This document shows, one piece after another, positions 13,861 to 24,366 of a stretch of 64,000 bases of DNA. Numbering within the stretch: the stretch's first letter is position 1; each line of letters opens with the position of its first letter. Origin of the DNA: Lateolabrax maculatus (taxonomy: Eukaryota > Chordata > Actinopteri > Acropomatiformes > Lateolabracidae); assembly GCA_031216445.1 (NCBI GenBank), contig CM062212.1:526001-590000 (forward strand), given 5' to 3'. Both the position numbers and the translations under genes were made by a program. The notes beneath the pieces are model-generated. The model was not told where the DNA came from. It saw only the letters and a program-made list of their open reading frames with translations, and made no database searches.

Positions 13861-14640
13861 TGTGTGTGTGTGTGTGTGTGTGAGTGAGTGTGTGTGTGTG
13901 TGTGTGTGAGTGTGTGTGTGTGTGTGAGTGTGTGTGTGAGTGTATGAGTGTGTGTGTGTGTGTGAGTGTGAGTGTGTGTGTGAGTGTGTGTGTGAGTGTG
14001 AGTGTGTGTGTGTGAGTGTATGAGTGTGTGTGTGAGTGTGTGTGTGAGTGTGAGTGTGTGTGTGTGAGTGTATGAGTGTGTGTGAGTGTGAGTGTGTGTG
14101 TGTGTGTGTGAGTGTATGAGTGTGTGTGAGTGTGTGAGTGTGTGTGTGTGAGTGTATGAGTGCGTGTGTGTGTGAGTGTATGAGTGTGTGTGTGTGAGTG
14201 TATGAGTGTTAGTGTGTGTGTGTGAGTGTGAGTGTGTGTGTGTGTGAGTGTGAGTGTTAGTGAGTGCGTGTGTGTGTGTGTGTGAGTGTATGAGTGTGTG
14301 TGTGTGTGTGTGTGAGTGAGTGAGTGTGTGAGTGTGTGTGTGAGTGTGTGTGTGAGTGTTAGTGAGTGCGTGTGTGTGTGAGTGTGAGTGAGTGTGTGAG
14401 TGTGAGTGTGTGTGAGTGTATGAGTGTGTGTGTGTGTGTGTGAGTGAGTGAGTGTGAGTGAGTGTGTGTGTGTGAGTGTGTGTGTGTGTGTGTGTGAGTG
14501 TAAGTGTTAGTGTGTGAGTGTGTGTGAGTGTGTGTGTGTGTGAGTGTGAGTGTTAGTGTGTGAGTGAGTGTGTGTGTGAGTGTGTGTGTGTGAGTGTGTG
14601 AGTGTGTGTGTGTGTGAGTGTGTGTGTGTGTGTGTGTGCA
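13861..14640 (+). repeat. 780-bp imperfect TG/TGAG microsatellite array
   Basis: Almost pure alternation of (TG)n with interspersed GAG and TATGAG units. It runs directly into a tgcag acceptor-like site (AG at 14640-14641), so it could form the 3' end of an intron in front of the kbtbd11 coding exon. On the minus strand it produces meaningless Thr-His-Ser open frames. Confidence 0.95.
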
Positions 14641-14683
14641 GGGTTTTGCAGGAGGTCTGAACACAGAGTCCAGTGTGGAGCTT

Positions 14684-14705
14684 GGGGGGGGGGGGGGGGG
14701 GGGGG
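14684..14705 (+). repeat. Homopolymer G22
   Basis: Twenty-two consecutive G lie 43 bp after the TG array and within the region upstream of the kbtbd11 kelch exon. Such runs are prone to sequencing-length and assembly errors. Confidence 0.95.
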
Positions 14706-15001
14706 TCACTGAGCGCCTTTGTGTCCTCCATCCTGCAGCGGGGGACGCAGCGGACCTGCCCGGACTGCAGGCGGGGTATCCCGGCTTCATCAGCCACCGC
14801 GCCCCGCTGCAGGATGGAGGAGGTCCGTTAACCCAGAGGCGGATCTGGTTTGTGTGTGAAGAGGAAGAAGGAATAAAGGAGGAGAGGGGGAGTAAAAGGG
14901 GCGTTTATTGTGGCGAGGGAAGAAAGAAGTCTGGAGCTCCAGACGCATTAATTGTCTCAGACGGGACCGGGATCGATCTGATCCGCAAGAAACCGGAACA
15001 A

Positions 15002-16204
15002 ATGGAGGCCAGTGAGGCTGAGGAGGCGCAGACATCATCCGAGGCTCGTTGCTCAGCAGCTGCACAAATGTCGCAACAGATCAGCGCAGAAAACTGCTAC
15101 GAGCTGCTGACAAAAGCCAAGAACGACGGCGCGGAGGGCGTGCGGGACCGGGTCTACGGCTACATGAGCCTCAACTACCTGCAGGTGCTGCGGACCCCCG
15201 CTGTGTACGGCCGGCTGACCGCGGGGGAGAGGGAGCACATCCTGGCCCGGAGGATGGAGGGGGGGAAGGTGCTGGCGGTGGCCGAGACCAGCGAGGTGCT
15301 CGACCGCGGGGGGAGCCGGGAGAGCAGCCGGCCGCAGAGCCCGCTGCCGCCCGCCCCGGAGGACGGCGGCCCCCGGCGGGTGTTCTGCCTCCACCCGCAG
15401 CGCCGGCAGTGGGAGGTGCTGACCAGCCTGCCGGAGGAGGTCCCGGCCAAAGGCTCCGGGATGTGCACCATGTACAACTACCTGTTCGTGGCGGGGGGGA
15501 TCAGGGCGCACGGGGACGGCCGCTCCAAAGCGTCGGACCGGGTCTTCTGCTACAACCCGCTGAGCGGCCTGTGGAGCCGGATCCGCCCGCTGACCCAGCC
15601 CCGCTGCCAGCTCAGGCTGGTCTCCATGGACGGACACCTGTACGCCATCGGGGGGGAGTGTCTGTTCACGGTGGAGCGCTACGACCCGCGCGCGGACAGG
15701 TGGAGCCCGGTGGCCCCGCTGCCCAGAGGCTCCTTCGCGGTCGCGCACGAGGCGACGTCGTGCGGCGGGGAGCTGTTCGTGTCCGGCGGCTCGCTCTTCT
15801 ACCGGCTGCTGCGGTACGACCCCCGCCGGGACGAGTGGGAGGAGTGTCCGTTCAACGAGAGCCGGCGGCGGTCCGCGGACATGGTGGCGCACCGCAGCCT
15901 CGTGTACCGCTTCGACGTGGACCGGGAGCGCGCGGGGGTGAACGTGTACAAGTACAACACGGTGGTGAAGGCGTGGCACGGCGGCGCGTCCTTCCCGCTG
16001 CGCGACCCGCTCCCGTTCCGCTGCGCGGTGCTCGGGGACCGGATCTACTGCGTCAACCGGAGCCAGACGCTGCAGTTCGAGGTGCGGGAGGAGCGGGACG
16101 GCTTCCTGCCGGAGGCGCTGCCCTCCCCGGCGGAGGCCAGGGGGGCCCTGGTGCCCTTCGTCCTCTCTCTGAACCGGGACAAGTCTCCTGTAGTCCAGGA
16201 CTGA
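15002..16204 (+). CDS. kbtbd11: Kelch repeat and BTB domain-containing protein 11 (KBTBD11), BTB part not found
   Basis: The reading frame stays open from the TG array to TGA at 16202-16204. The start is provisional: ATG 15002 has a good context (acaaATGG) and gives 400 aa. The next ATG (15068) gives 378 aa. A splice acceptor such as ctcag just before 15056 could instead join it to an upstream BTB exon. From ISAENCYELL onward the protein follows KBTBD11: BACK-like segment (RVYGYMSLNYLQVLR), a Ser/Pro linker (SRPQSPLPP), then kelch units with double-Gly and Trp anchors (YNYLFVAGGI, DGHLYAIGGECLFTVERYDP, LFVSGGSLFYRLLRYDPRRD). KBTBD11 is a probable substrate adaptor for cullin-3 ubiquitin ligase, and that role needs the BTB domain, which I could not find. 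The exon is very GC-rich, unlike its flanks. It is intronless after 15056, as expected for the family. Confidence 0.85.
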   Translation: MEASEAEEAQTSSEARCSAAAQMSQQISAENCYELLTKAKNDGAEGVRDRVYGYMSLNYLQVLRTPAVYGRLTAGEREHILARRMEGGKVLAVAETSEVLDRGGSRESSRPQSPLPPAPEDGGPRRVFCLHPQRRQWEVLTSLPEEVPAKGSGMCTMYNYLFVAGGIRAHGDGRSKASDRVFCYNPLSGLWSRIRPLTQPRCQLRLVSMDGHLYAIGGECLFTVERYDPRADRWSPVAPLPRGSFAVAHEATSCGGELFVSGGSLFYRLLRYDPRRDEWEECPFNESRRRSADMVAHRSLVYRFDVDRERAGVNVYKYNTVVKAWHGGASFPLRDPLPFRCAVLGDRIYCVNRSQTLQFEVREERDGFLPEALPSPAEARGALVPFVLSLNRDKSPVVQD

Positions 16205-16480
16205 GTCTAAAGACTAACGAGTGACCCGCCTTCCTCCTCCTGCTCCTCTTCCTCAGCGGTGCCTTTTTCTTTCATCCTGATTTGACCAAAAAAATTCACT
16301 TGTTGCTGCATGAAAATGAGATTAAAACCTGAATGTTTGTCGCTGATCCGGTTTCTGAAGCTGCTCGATCGAAATATGTAATAATAATCAGGAGGAATCA
16401 GATCTGATGAAAAGCTTCAGTTAAAGTTAAAGTTGAGCTGAAGATAAAGAAATCACCTCAAATTAAAGATTCAATAAAAA
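16205..16480 (+). other. kbtbd11 3' UTR with poly(A) signals
   Basis: AT-rich sequence follows the stop. ATTAAA occurs at about 16322 and AATAAA at 16473-16478. The cleavage site is inferred to lie just before the 9-bp minisatellite. Confidence 0.55.
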
Positions 16481-16557
16481 AGATTTTGATCCAAAATGTC
16501 TTAAAGTTCTTAGAAACAGGAAGTTGACCTTCATTCATCTGCTGATGAAGCCAGACC

Positions 16558-17524
16558 CCCTGAACCTCCTGATCCCCCTGAACCCTCCTGAACCTGAACC
16601 TCCTGATCCCCCTGAACCTCCTGAACCTGAACCTCCTGATCCCCCTGAACCTCCTGAACCTGAACCTCCTGATCCCCCTGAACCTCCTGAACCCCCTGAA
16701 CCTCCTGAACCCCCTGAACCCTCCTGAACCTGAACCTCCTGATCCCCCTGAACCTCCTGAACCCCCTGAACCTCCTGAACCCCCTGATCCCCCTGAACCC
16801 CCTGAACCCCCTGATCCCCCTGAACCTCCTGATCCCCCTGAACCCCCTGATCCCCCTGAACCTCCTGAACCCCCTGATCCCCCTGAACCTCCTGAACCCT
16901 CCTGAACCCCCTGAACCTCCTGATCCGCCTGAACCTCCTGAACCTCCTGAACCCCCTGAACCTCCTGATCCCCCTGATCCCCCTGAACCTCCTGAACCCC
17001 CTGATCCCCCTGATCCCCCTGAACCCTCTGATCCCCCTGATCCCCCTGAACCTCCTGATCCCCCTGAACCTCCTGAACCTCCTGAACCCCCTGATCCCCC
17101 TGAAACTCCTGAACCCCCTGAACCTGAACCCCCTGATCCCCCTGAACCTCCTGAACCCCCTGATCCCCCTGAACCTCCTGAACCTCCTGAACCTCCTGAA
17201 CCCCCGATCCCCCTGAACCTCCTGATCCCCCTGAACCCTCCTGAACCTCCTGAACCCCCTGAACCTCCTGAACCTCCTGAACCCCCTGAACCTCCTGAAC
17301 CTCCTGATCCCCCTGAACCTCCTGATCCCCCTGAACCCTCCTGAACCTCCTGAACCCCCTGAACCTCCTGAACCTCCTGATCCCCCTGAAACTCCTGAAC
17401 CCCCTGAACCTCCTGAACCCCCTGATCCCCCTGAACCCCCTGATCCCCCTGATCCCCCTGAACCCCCTGATCCCCCTGAACCTCCTGAACCCCCTGATCC
17501 CCCTGAACCTCCTGATCCCCCTGA
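16558..17524 (+). repeat. 9-bp minisatellite, about 107 units of CCTGAWCCY
   Basis: Units alternate between CCTGAACCT, CCTGAACCC and CCTGATCCC, with occasional 6-bp variants. Because the unit is a multiple of three, several frames stay open on both strands (Pro-Glu/Pro-Asp on +; Gly-Gly-Ser, Val-Gln-Glu or Phe-Arg-Gly on -). No splice or family support exists for any of these frames, so I treat them as non-coding. One strand is strongly C-rich and purine-poor. Confidence 0.95.
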
Positions 17525-17576
17525 AGGGAGAACATGAGACCGGCTGAAAGCTTACAGCCGGTCTCATGTTCTTCCT
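17525..17576. repeat. Long hairpin: 22-bp inverted repeat, 8-nt loop
   Basis: The left arm at 17525-17546 and the right arm at 17555-17576 are reverse complements with one mismatch (core GAACATGAGACCGGCTG, loop aaagctta). It sits exactly at the right edge of the 9-bp minisatellite. Confidence 0.9.
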
Positions 17577-17734
17577 CAGGGTGGGACTGGCTCTGTTGTC
17601 ATGGAGAGTTTCTGTCAAATTATTATTTTGGAGCTGAATGTTAAAATGTCCGGACAGATAAACAATATTTATGTCCTTTAAAGACTTATTTTATATTTTA
17701 GTCTAATAAGGGTTCAGCAGCTGTGAGCTCAGGT

Positions 17735-17902
17735 TCAGAGTCTGGCCCGGAGTCTGGACCGGAGTCTGGAGCAGAGTCTGGACCGGAGTCTGGACCGGAG
17801 TCTGGAGCAGAGTCTGGAGCAGAGTCTGGACCGGAGTCTGGACCGGAGTCTGGACCAGAGTCTGGACCGGAGTCTGGACCGGAGTCTGGACCAGAGTCTG
17901 GC
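17735..17902 (+). repeat. 12-bp minisatellite, about 14 units of GAGTCTGGACCG
   Basis: Tandem units GAGTCTGGACCG, GAGTCTGGAGCA and GAGTCTGGACCA. They read as Glu-Ser-Gly-Pro repeats in one frame, but no gene context supports coding. Confidence 0.93.
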
Positions 17903-19560
17903 AGTCTGTAGTGACGATGGCTCTTCAGAGAACGATCTCACCAGAGTCAATGTGAATATTTGTAGTTTCGGAGGATAATGAGATTGAAGCTGATTGAACC
18001 TGGTCTTTCTGTAGACCTGACTCCTCATGAGTCCACATTGGTTCCTCCGGTCTGTAGCTCCTGGTGACTAACGGACCAATGAGAACGTAGCATGATGCAG
18101 AGAAAACATCGGTCATGTGACCCCGATTCTTGTGTTGGACTCAACATCTGGATCTTTGTTGCTGCCTGATGCTCAAAGAAACGCATGCAGGGAATTCTGG
18201 GAAGTTTTCATTTTATTTAAAGTGGAAATAAACTTTTATCTGCAAAATGTTCTTTAATCATCAAGTGAAAGTATTATTTGGAGCACAGTTATGTTTTTAT
18301 ATTGTTGATGCATGAACATAGCTGGAGATTATTTTTACTGTTTACTGCTGAGTTTCATCAGTAATAATTCTTCATATTCATAAGAGGTTTGCAAAATATG
18401 AAAACATTAGAATTTGTTTATTTGGGGAATAAAATCCACGTAGTTTAATACGTCCAAATGTAAACTGTAACTTTGACAAAAAGGAGCGGGAGTGTCCATT
18501 AAAAAAGTTTAAAATATTATGAGATAAAGTTCTACAATCAAGGGTCAATTTTAACAAAGTACTAATTTTACCAGAAAAGGTTCCAATATTTAAATATGAA
18601 GTTGTAATTTTATGAGAATATTGATATTGGTGATGGTGATATTACAAGATAAAGTCTCAGATTTCACAGTAGGTGAACAGCTGAAATGTTCCTTTAACGT
18701 GGTGACAAACCTGCTGAGCAGGTGCAGCAGGTTTGTTGCCGGTGGTCCCTGAACACATCACACACACACACACACACAGCAGGTAAGTCTGTTCAGTGTG
18801 AAGGTCAGACTGTCGCCTGCCTTCATCATCACCATCACTGTCATCATCATCATCATCGTGTCAAACAGACGTTTTTTCCATTAAACAGCAGAACTGAAGG
18901 GACAGGAGACATTTTCTCATCGTCACAATTAATCAGAAGCTGATCATCACAAGTTTACTGAAGAAGAACTGAAGACGTTTTTATATTTTAAAGATTAATC
19001 CAACGGGATGGAGGCGATGATGCTCCGATATAAACTAAAATATATAAAATACAACTTAAAGAAATAATATAAAGATAATATAAAAGAGAATATAAAGAAA
19101 TAAGAGAATATAAGCAGCGGCGGGATGCCACTGAAGGCTGGTGCAGGAATATGAAGCGAGCGGATGTGAAGTGAAACCTCATCCTGCTGCTTCAAGCTGC
19201 TTTTAATGGATTTGCAGACGATGTTAAAATGTTTCTGTGGTTTAATTTGATTCTGCAGGAAACAGGAAGTTGAGTCAGACTCTCCGCTGATGGAGAGATT
19301 TCTGCATTTCACTAATCTGGTCAATTATTAATGTTTCTCCAGACAGGATGAAGATCTGGTGATCAGTAGACCAGGAGCTTTACTAAAATACAAGTTTAGG
19401 CTTCATGGATCAGGCCCACAGATCAGGCAGCCACGGGGCGTTCAGGAAACACAGTGAGTGTGGGACAAAGTTTAACTGAGCCGCAGCGTTTTAATGTGAT
19501 AATGGGCTGAAAGCTTCACTGTGAACTGAGACTCATTCATATTTCATCTGCAGGGTGACA
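17903..19560. other. Intergenic, no gene supported
   Basis: AT-rich sequence with a short (AC)n at about 18757-18778 and a CAT-type run near 18823-18858. No exon with splice support was seen. Confidence 0.45.
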
Positions 19561-19561
19561 C

Positions 19562-19563
19562 AT

Positions 19564-19612
<49 letters not shown>

Positions 19613-19678
19613 TGTGTGCATGTGAGTGTGTGTGTGTGTGTGAGTGTGTGAGTGTGAGTGTGTGTGTGAGTGTGTGCA

Positions 19679-19709
<31 letters not shown>
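19562..19709 (+). repeat. (TG)n microsatellite, followed by C21 homopolymer at 19835-19855
   Basis: TG repeats with GAG interruptions. A run of 21 C lies about 125 bp downstream. Confidence 0.93.
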
Positions 19710-21577
19710 AGGCTGGACTCTTGTATCTGATTTATGAATCTGTTTCCTTCTCAGTTCAGCTGTATTTTCCTCTGATGTTCTGAACTGTAACAGGTCCACC
19801 AACATTTTCTCTCTCTGCAAGGGGACAATAAGTGCCCCCCCCCCCCCCCCCCCCCGCTGTTCCTCCTCTTCCTGCCCCCCCCAGTTGCAGCATCAAACTG
19901 CCTCAGGAAGCTGTTGCCAAACTCTCAACAGAAACTGATGTTAAAACCTGGACAGAGTCACACACGTGAAGACTCGTCTACTTAAAGCTGCGTCACAGAT
20001 GAACTGATCACCAGATGTATTGATCACCAGATGCATTGATCAGCAGATGTATTGATGGGTTTGGCCACTGGGGGGCAGCAGAGCTCCTCCCCCTCCTTCC
20101 AGCTCAGCTTTTGGGCTCCACCAGCTCCTGCTGAATGTTTGTCTTTCTTCATCACTAACATCATGAGTCAAGGGGCGTTCAAGAAATAAGTGCAGGCGAT
20201 AAGAAACTTGTTTTTTACCACTGTTGGGAGTTAAAGTCACATTTTTGAAATCTACACATATTTGTGGCTTCATGTGAGAGTTCCTAAATATACTGAACAT
20301 TTCCCTTTATAACAAGAAATACTTAACTAAAACTATGTGAAAAAGGTGAATTTTCATTTGGAATAATGATCTGTGAACTGTGAGTTTCAAATTAAAACTC
20401 ATATGACCTCTTCATTCAGAGATTTTCTTTTTCTGTCCACCAGTTTCTCCTGACAGAGTGAGACCTCTTCACCACATCAACAGTCTTTGTGGATGCTGTC
20501 ATCTGGTGTGGAGTCGGTAAAGTTTAGAGAACAACTGAACTCTTTGTTTTATAAATCAAGAACTGCTTCAATTAAAGCAAACCTTTATTATGAAATGTAC
20601 AACACAGTCTACATATATATTCAGTGTAAGAATGAAAAACTGGAACATTCAATGTATTAAAAATAAAAGATAACTCAGAAATGAAAAGAACAGGAAACAG
20701 AGTCTAAAGAAAATAAAGAGCAGAGGATGATCACAGTTAGAAAATAAAACCTGCAGGTTACAGAGTTTAAAATGTAAATGAAATCCAAAGCTGAGCTTCA
20801 GACTCCTTCACTTCTTCAGACAGAAATTAAAGTTTCACTTATTAATCCTGAAATTCATGTGATTAAGTTGAAATAGAAAAGCTGAGTCACAGCAGATCAC
20901 AGATTTGTGTCTTTTACTTATTTTAATATTTTCAATTTTATCACTAAACTGTTTGAATTTTCTATATTTATATACAACATGACGAAAAAATACCAAATTT
21001 GTTTTATACTGTATTTCCTATTTCATTGGCTTAAAAGTTCAGTGTCTCCAAATGTGGTGATTTTGAATTGTTCTGATAATCTGAAGGATTAAATGTTCCT
21101 TTATTCTCCGGATTTTTAGAACAAACAGATTATTTTAAAACCAAGTGGATAACGTGAATAACGAAGCTGTCACAGAGCTGTTTTACATTTGGAGAAACAA
21201 ACAAAATGTAAATGTTTAATTGTAGAATGGATAAACCCATCCAGGCTGTTAAACCCCCCCATTTAACCCAGGAGGGTTAGGAGAACCCCGAACCTCTAAC
21301 CTGCTACCAGGGTCCGAAAGTCATCAGAACATAGTTTATTTATCAAGCAGCAGCCTCCAGGTCTGAAGTGAATCCACTGCTGAAGGTCCCTTAAACCTGC
21401 ATTCCCTCTGACGGCCAGCAGGGGGCGACTCCACTGGCTGCTAACAGAAGTCAGATTGTATAGAAGTTAATGAGAAAATGAGCCGACTTCTCACCTGATT
21501 TATCACCTCAGGAAACATTTTCCTAATGAGTTTATGGTCTCAGTCGTTAGTTTCAAGTCTTCTTCAGTCTTCTTCAG

Positions 21578-21740
21578 CAGTCAAGTCAAGTCAATTTTTA
21601 TTTGTAAAGTGCCAAATAATAAGTTTTCTCAGGACACTTTTCACACAGAGCAAGTCCAGGCCGACTCTTTAAAATATTATTTACAGAGATCCAAAAAGGG
21701 CACTTGGCAACAGTGGAGAGGAAAAACTCAAAGTTAATTT
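21578..21740 (+). repeat. Interspersed repeat fragment (fish SINE/LINE-tail-like)
   Basis: It starts with GTCAAGTCAAGTCAATTTTT, then a TTTGTAAAGTGCC block, and ends in GTGGAGAGGAAAAACTC. This arrangement is typical of a dispersed repeat often met in fish genomes (from memory). The class is not certain. Confidence 0.45.
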
Positions 21741-22019
21741 AGTAAATTATGTTTAGAGGAAAATAGACGATAAAGCAGCGTATGCTTTAGGGTGGGGCTA
21801 CCTTATGATTGACAAGTCGTTACCACGACAACCTCTTGATCAGGATAGAGGCGTAGCAATGCATATCTATGGCGCTGTGCACATTTAAACAGCTCTGAAT
21901 TTTGTTGTCCATGTTTTCATCTTAGACTTTTGAACACCTGGCCTGGCATCACCACACTAATTCGCAAATGAGTATTTCAGTTAATTTTTGATTTCAGGGG
22001 TGATATCGAGCAACGAAGC

Positions 22020-22385
22020 GCCTTCATGTCGGACGGTACGTCCTGTCAGAAGTTTGGCAAACACATATTTCTTATCAACATAAAGTTTAAGTGCAGTTGT
22101 TTGTTTTTCTTTTAGAGAAAATTTACCGTCCAGTCCGTTTAATAATGCTGCTGTAGCCGGCCGCTGAATGGGAGCCGCCATCTTGGATATTTACAAAGAT
22201 GCCTGAATGGCGCTCGTCTCTGTCAGTCATCGTATTAAACCCGCCTTGTACTAGATAAACGCCTGTGATTGGTTCGCCCGATAAAACAGCAGGGAAATCA
22301 GTGTGAATGGGAGAGGGGCCAGACGTATCTGCCAGAGCAAATGAAACATGAGCTGCAGATTTGTCTGGTTCCCAGGCTAAGTGAC
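22020..22385 (+). repeat. Dispersed repeat, copy 1 of an inverted pair (mate at 41560-41875)
   Basis: The reverse complement of 41560-41875 matches this copy over its length, for example CCTGTCAGAAGTT, AAACACATATTTCT, TTTAAGTGCAGTTGTTTGTT, CTTTTAGAGAAAAT, CTGTCAGTCATCGTATTAAA and GGAAATCAGTGTGAATGGG. An adjacent segment (22386-22570) with CCAAGATGGCGACGG also looks like dispersed repeat DNA. No transposase frame was seen. Confidence 0.85.
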
Positions 22386-23214
22386 CACAGGCTGTAAAAC
22401 AGAAGTGGACGCAGTTTCCGGGTCTGAACAGTTAAGCCAATGTGGAAGAAAGTGCTTGAAACCTGCAAAAAACCAAGATGGCGACGGCCAAAATGTGAAA
22501 CTGGAGGCTTCAAAACGGTCTTCAACCAACCACAAACCAATGTCCACGTCTTTATACAGTCCAAGATTAGTATCCACCTGTGCTTTTCCTACTGTAACAA
22601 ATCAAAATGTCTGCTGTCGGCTACTGAAGCATTATGGATGTTTTTCAGCTCCTGCTTCAGGTTCAGGAAAGATGGTTAAATACTGAAAAAGTCAAAACTG
22701 ACTTGTAGCACAAGACAGGACTTCTTGACTCTTTAGATTTTGAACCAAAACCACCATCTTTCCTGTTCAGGTATCTAAAGCTGAGACCAGGTGGGACTCA
22801 GGATGTGGACCCTGGTCTCTGGATGCAAAATCAATCCACCCAGACCTCTACGACTTCTGCACATCCACTCTAAATACAATCTAAATAAACACATTAGGAG
22901 AATTCAGTGATACTCAACTCTTGTTTGTCTCTACGCTGTGAGCCAAAGAAGGACGTTTCCTTCTCAGGTTGATTCATTTCAACAGTTTCTAGGGTGAAAA
23001 GTATTTCACAATAAAAAAATTAAAGAAAAGAAAGCAGGACATAACTGGTGCAGCAGAATTTTTTTTTTTTGTCTCCCCTCAGATTTATCTTGAGAACCAC
23101 AGCTTGAAGCAACACGATTACCAAATGAATTACAGACTTGAGTCAGGTTTGGACTCCCAGAGACGGACAGGCTCCTCAGATCTTTGGGGTTAGGAGGGAA
23201 CGCGCCGGGCGTCC

Positions 23215-24348
23215 TCACATGGTGAAAGATGAGCCGTTTTCGCTGGATCCATCCACTGAGCGGCGAGTGGACACGTAGATCTCGGATGTGACCCTGGAGA
23301 AGCGGCGCGGGGCGATGTACCTCTTTCCCAAGCACCACAGGTCCTGGACGATCCTCCTGAAGTGGTTCCTGAACTTCACCCCGACGAAAGCGTACAGCAC
23401 CGGGTTCAGGCAGCAGTGCAGGTAGGCGATGGTCTGTGTCACCGTCTTGGTGGTATGCAGGGCGTCCGATGCTTTGCACGACCGCTGATCGAACATGGTG
23501 GCGGTGTCGTAGAGCAGCGTGAGGTTATAGGGCAGGTGGCAGGTGATGAACACCGCCACCACGGCCAGCACCACCCGCACAGCCTTGTGCCGCTGGAAGT
23601 TTCTGGCTCTCAGCAGGGTGATGATGATGGCGGTGTAGCAGAAGACCATAATGAGCAGCGGCAGGAAGAAGCCCACGGCCAGTTGGGTGCTGGGGACGGC
23701 CAACTTGGTCTTCATCGCCGTGGTGTTGTACGTGAACCTGAACTCGCAGACGTACTGTGGAGGCCTGGAGGTCTGGTTCTCCTCCTCCTCCACCATGAAG
23801 GAGTCCATGGTGTGGGACGGCTCGTACCAGTTGTAGAAGTAGAAGGTGGGGATGGACAGCAGTAAGGCGGAGGCCCAGACGATGGCGCAGATGAGGCGGC
23901 TGTACGGCAGCGAGCGCAGTCTGAAGCTGCGGCGGGCCTGGACGATGGCGATGTAGCGGTCGGTGCTGATGCAGGCGAGCAGCAGCATGCCGCTGTACAG
24001 GTTCACACTGTAGGAGCCGCGCAGCAGCTTGCAGGCCACCGGCCCCATCGACCACGACGACAGCTCATTGTACACGATGAGAGGCAGCGACGCCACAAAC
24101 AGCAGGTCTGCAATGGCGACATTGAGCAGGTAGACGTCGGTCATGGACTTGGTCCTCTTGTAGCAGGCGTAGGTGATGATCACCAGGCTGTTCCCTACGA
24201 AGCCCAGGATGCAGATGAGGGAGTGGACATATGGGCCGACCACCAGCTCAACGCTGTGGTTGTTCTGGTGAGAACACGGTCCAATCAGGTCAGAGATGTT
24301 ATAGTCGTAATCTGATTGGTTGAACATCGATTCATCCAAGAAGTCCAT
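23215..24348 (-). CDS. ccr6: C-C chemokine receptor type 6 (CCR6)
   Basis: A single coding exon gives a 377-aa seven-helix receptor. Visible marks are N-glycosylation sites near the N-terminus (NIS 17, NHS 30), the four chemokine-receptor cysteines (25, 106, 201, 291), TM2 region with SMTDVYLLNVAIADLLF, DRYIAIVQA at 130 (DRY motif), HKAVRVVLAVVAVFITCHLP at TM6, HCCLNPVLYAF at TM7, and a C-terminus ending SSFTM. The last feature, DLWCL and SFRLRS point to CCR6 rather than CCR7 or CCR9. It also lies next to cep43 in the same orientation, as CEP43-CCR6 does on human 6q27. CCR6 is a plasma-membrane Gi-coupled receptor (ligand CCL20 in mammals) that guides lymphocyte and dendritic-cell migration. 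Teleosts may carry two copies; I cannot tell a from b. All key motifs are intact. Confidence 0.88.
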   Translation of the reverse strand: MDFLDESMFNQSDYDYNISDLIGPCSHQNNHSVELVVGPYVHSLICILGFVGNSLVIITYACYKRTKSMTDVYLLNVAIADLLFVASLPLIVYNELSSWSMGPVACKLLRGSYSVNLYSGMLLLACISTDRYIAIVQARRSFRLRSLPYSRLICAIVWASALLLSIPTFYFYNWYEPSHTMDSFMVEEEENQTSRPPQYVCEFRFTYNTTAMKTKLAVPSTQLAVGFFLPLLIMVFCYTAIIITLLRARNFQRHKAVRVVLAVVAVFITCHLPYNLTLLYDTATMFDQRSCKASDALHTTKTVTQTIAYLHCCLNPVLYAFVGVKFRNHFRRIVQDLWCLGKRYIAPRRFSRVTSEIYVSTRRSVDGSSENGSSFTM

Positions 24349-24366
24349 CTTCTTCTTCTACTGTAA
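24349..24366 (-). promoter_or_regulatory. ccr6: Splice acceptor just upstream of ccr6 start codon
   Basis: Read on the minus strand, a pyrimidine-containing tract ends tttacag with AG at 24362-24361, twelve bases before the ATG. This suggests a non-coding 5' leader exon further right. I could not place that exon; a gtgagt donor near 28050 on the minus strand is one candidate. Confidence 0.5.

Noticed and set aside
14359..14797. Thr-His-Ser repeat frames on the minus strand
   Set aside because: Direct translation of the TG array.
15049..16224. 391-aa plus-strand and 308-aa minus-strand frames over kbtbd11
   Set aside because: They are shadows of a very GC-rich coding exon. The KBTBD11 match lies in the other frame.
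16458..17618. 386-aa and 334-aa open frames on the minus strand, Gly-Gly-Ser / Val-Gln rich
   Set aside because: They are read straight through the 9-bp minisatellite. Unit length divisible by three keeps frames open, and there is no family match or splice support.
21981..22181. 66-aa minus-strand frame in the dispersed repeat
   Set aside because: Its mate at 41.6-41.9 kb does not keep the frame, so it is not a conserved transposase fragment.
23362..23865. 167-aa plus-strand frame opposite ccr6
   Set aside because: Antisense shadow of the receptor exon; no family resemblance.
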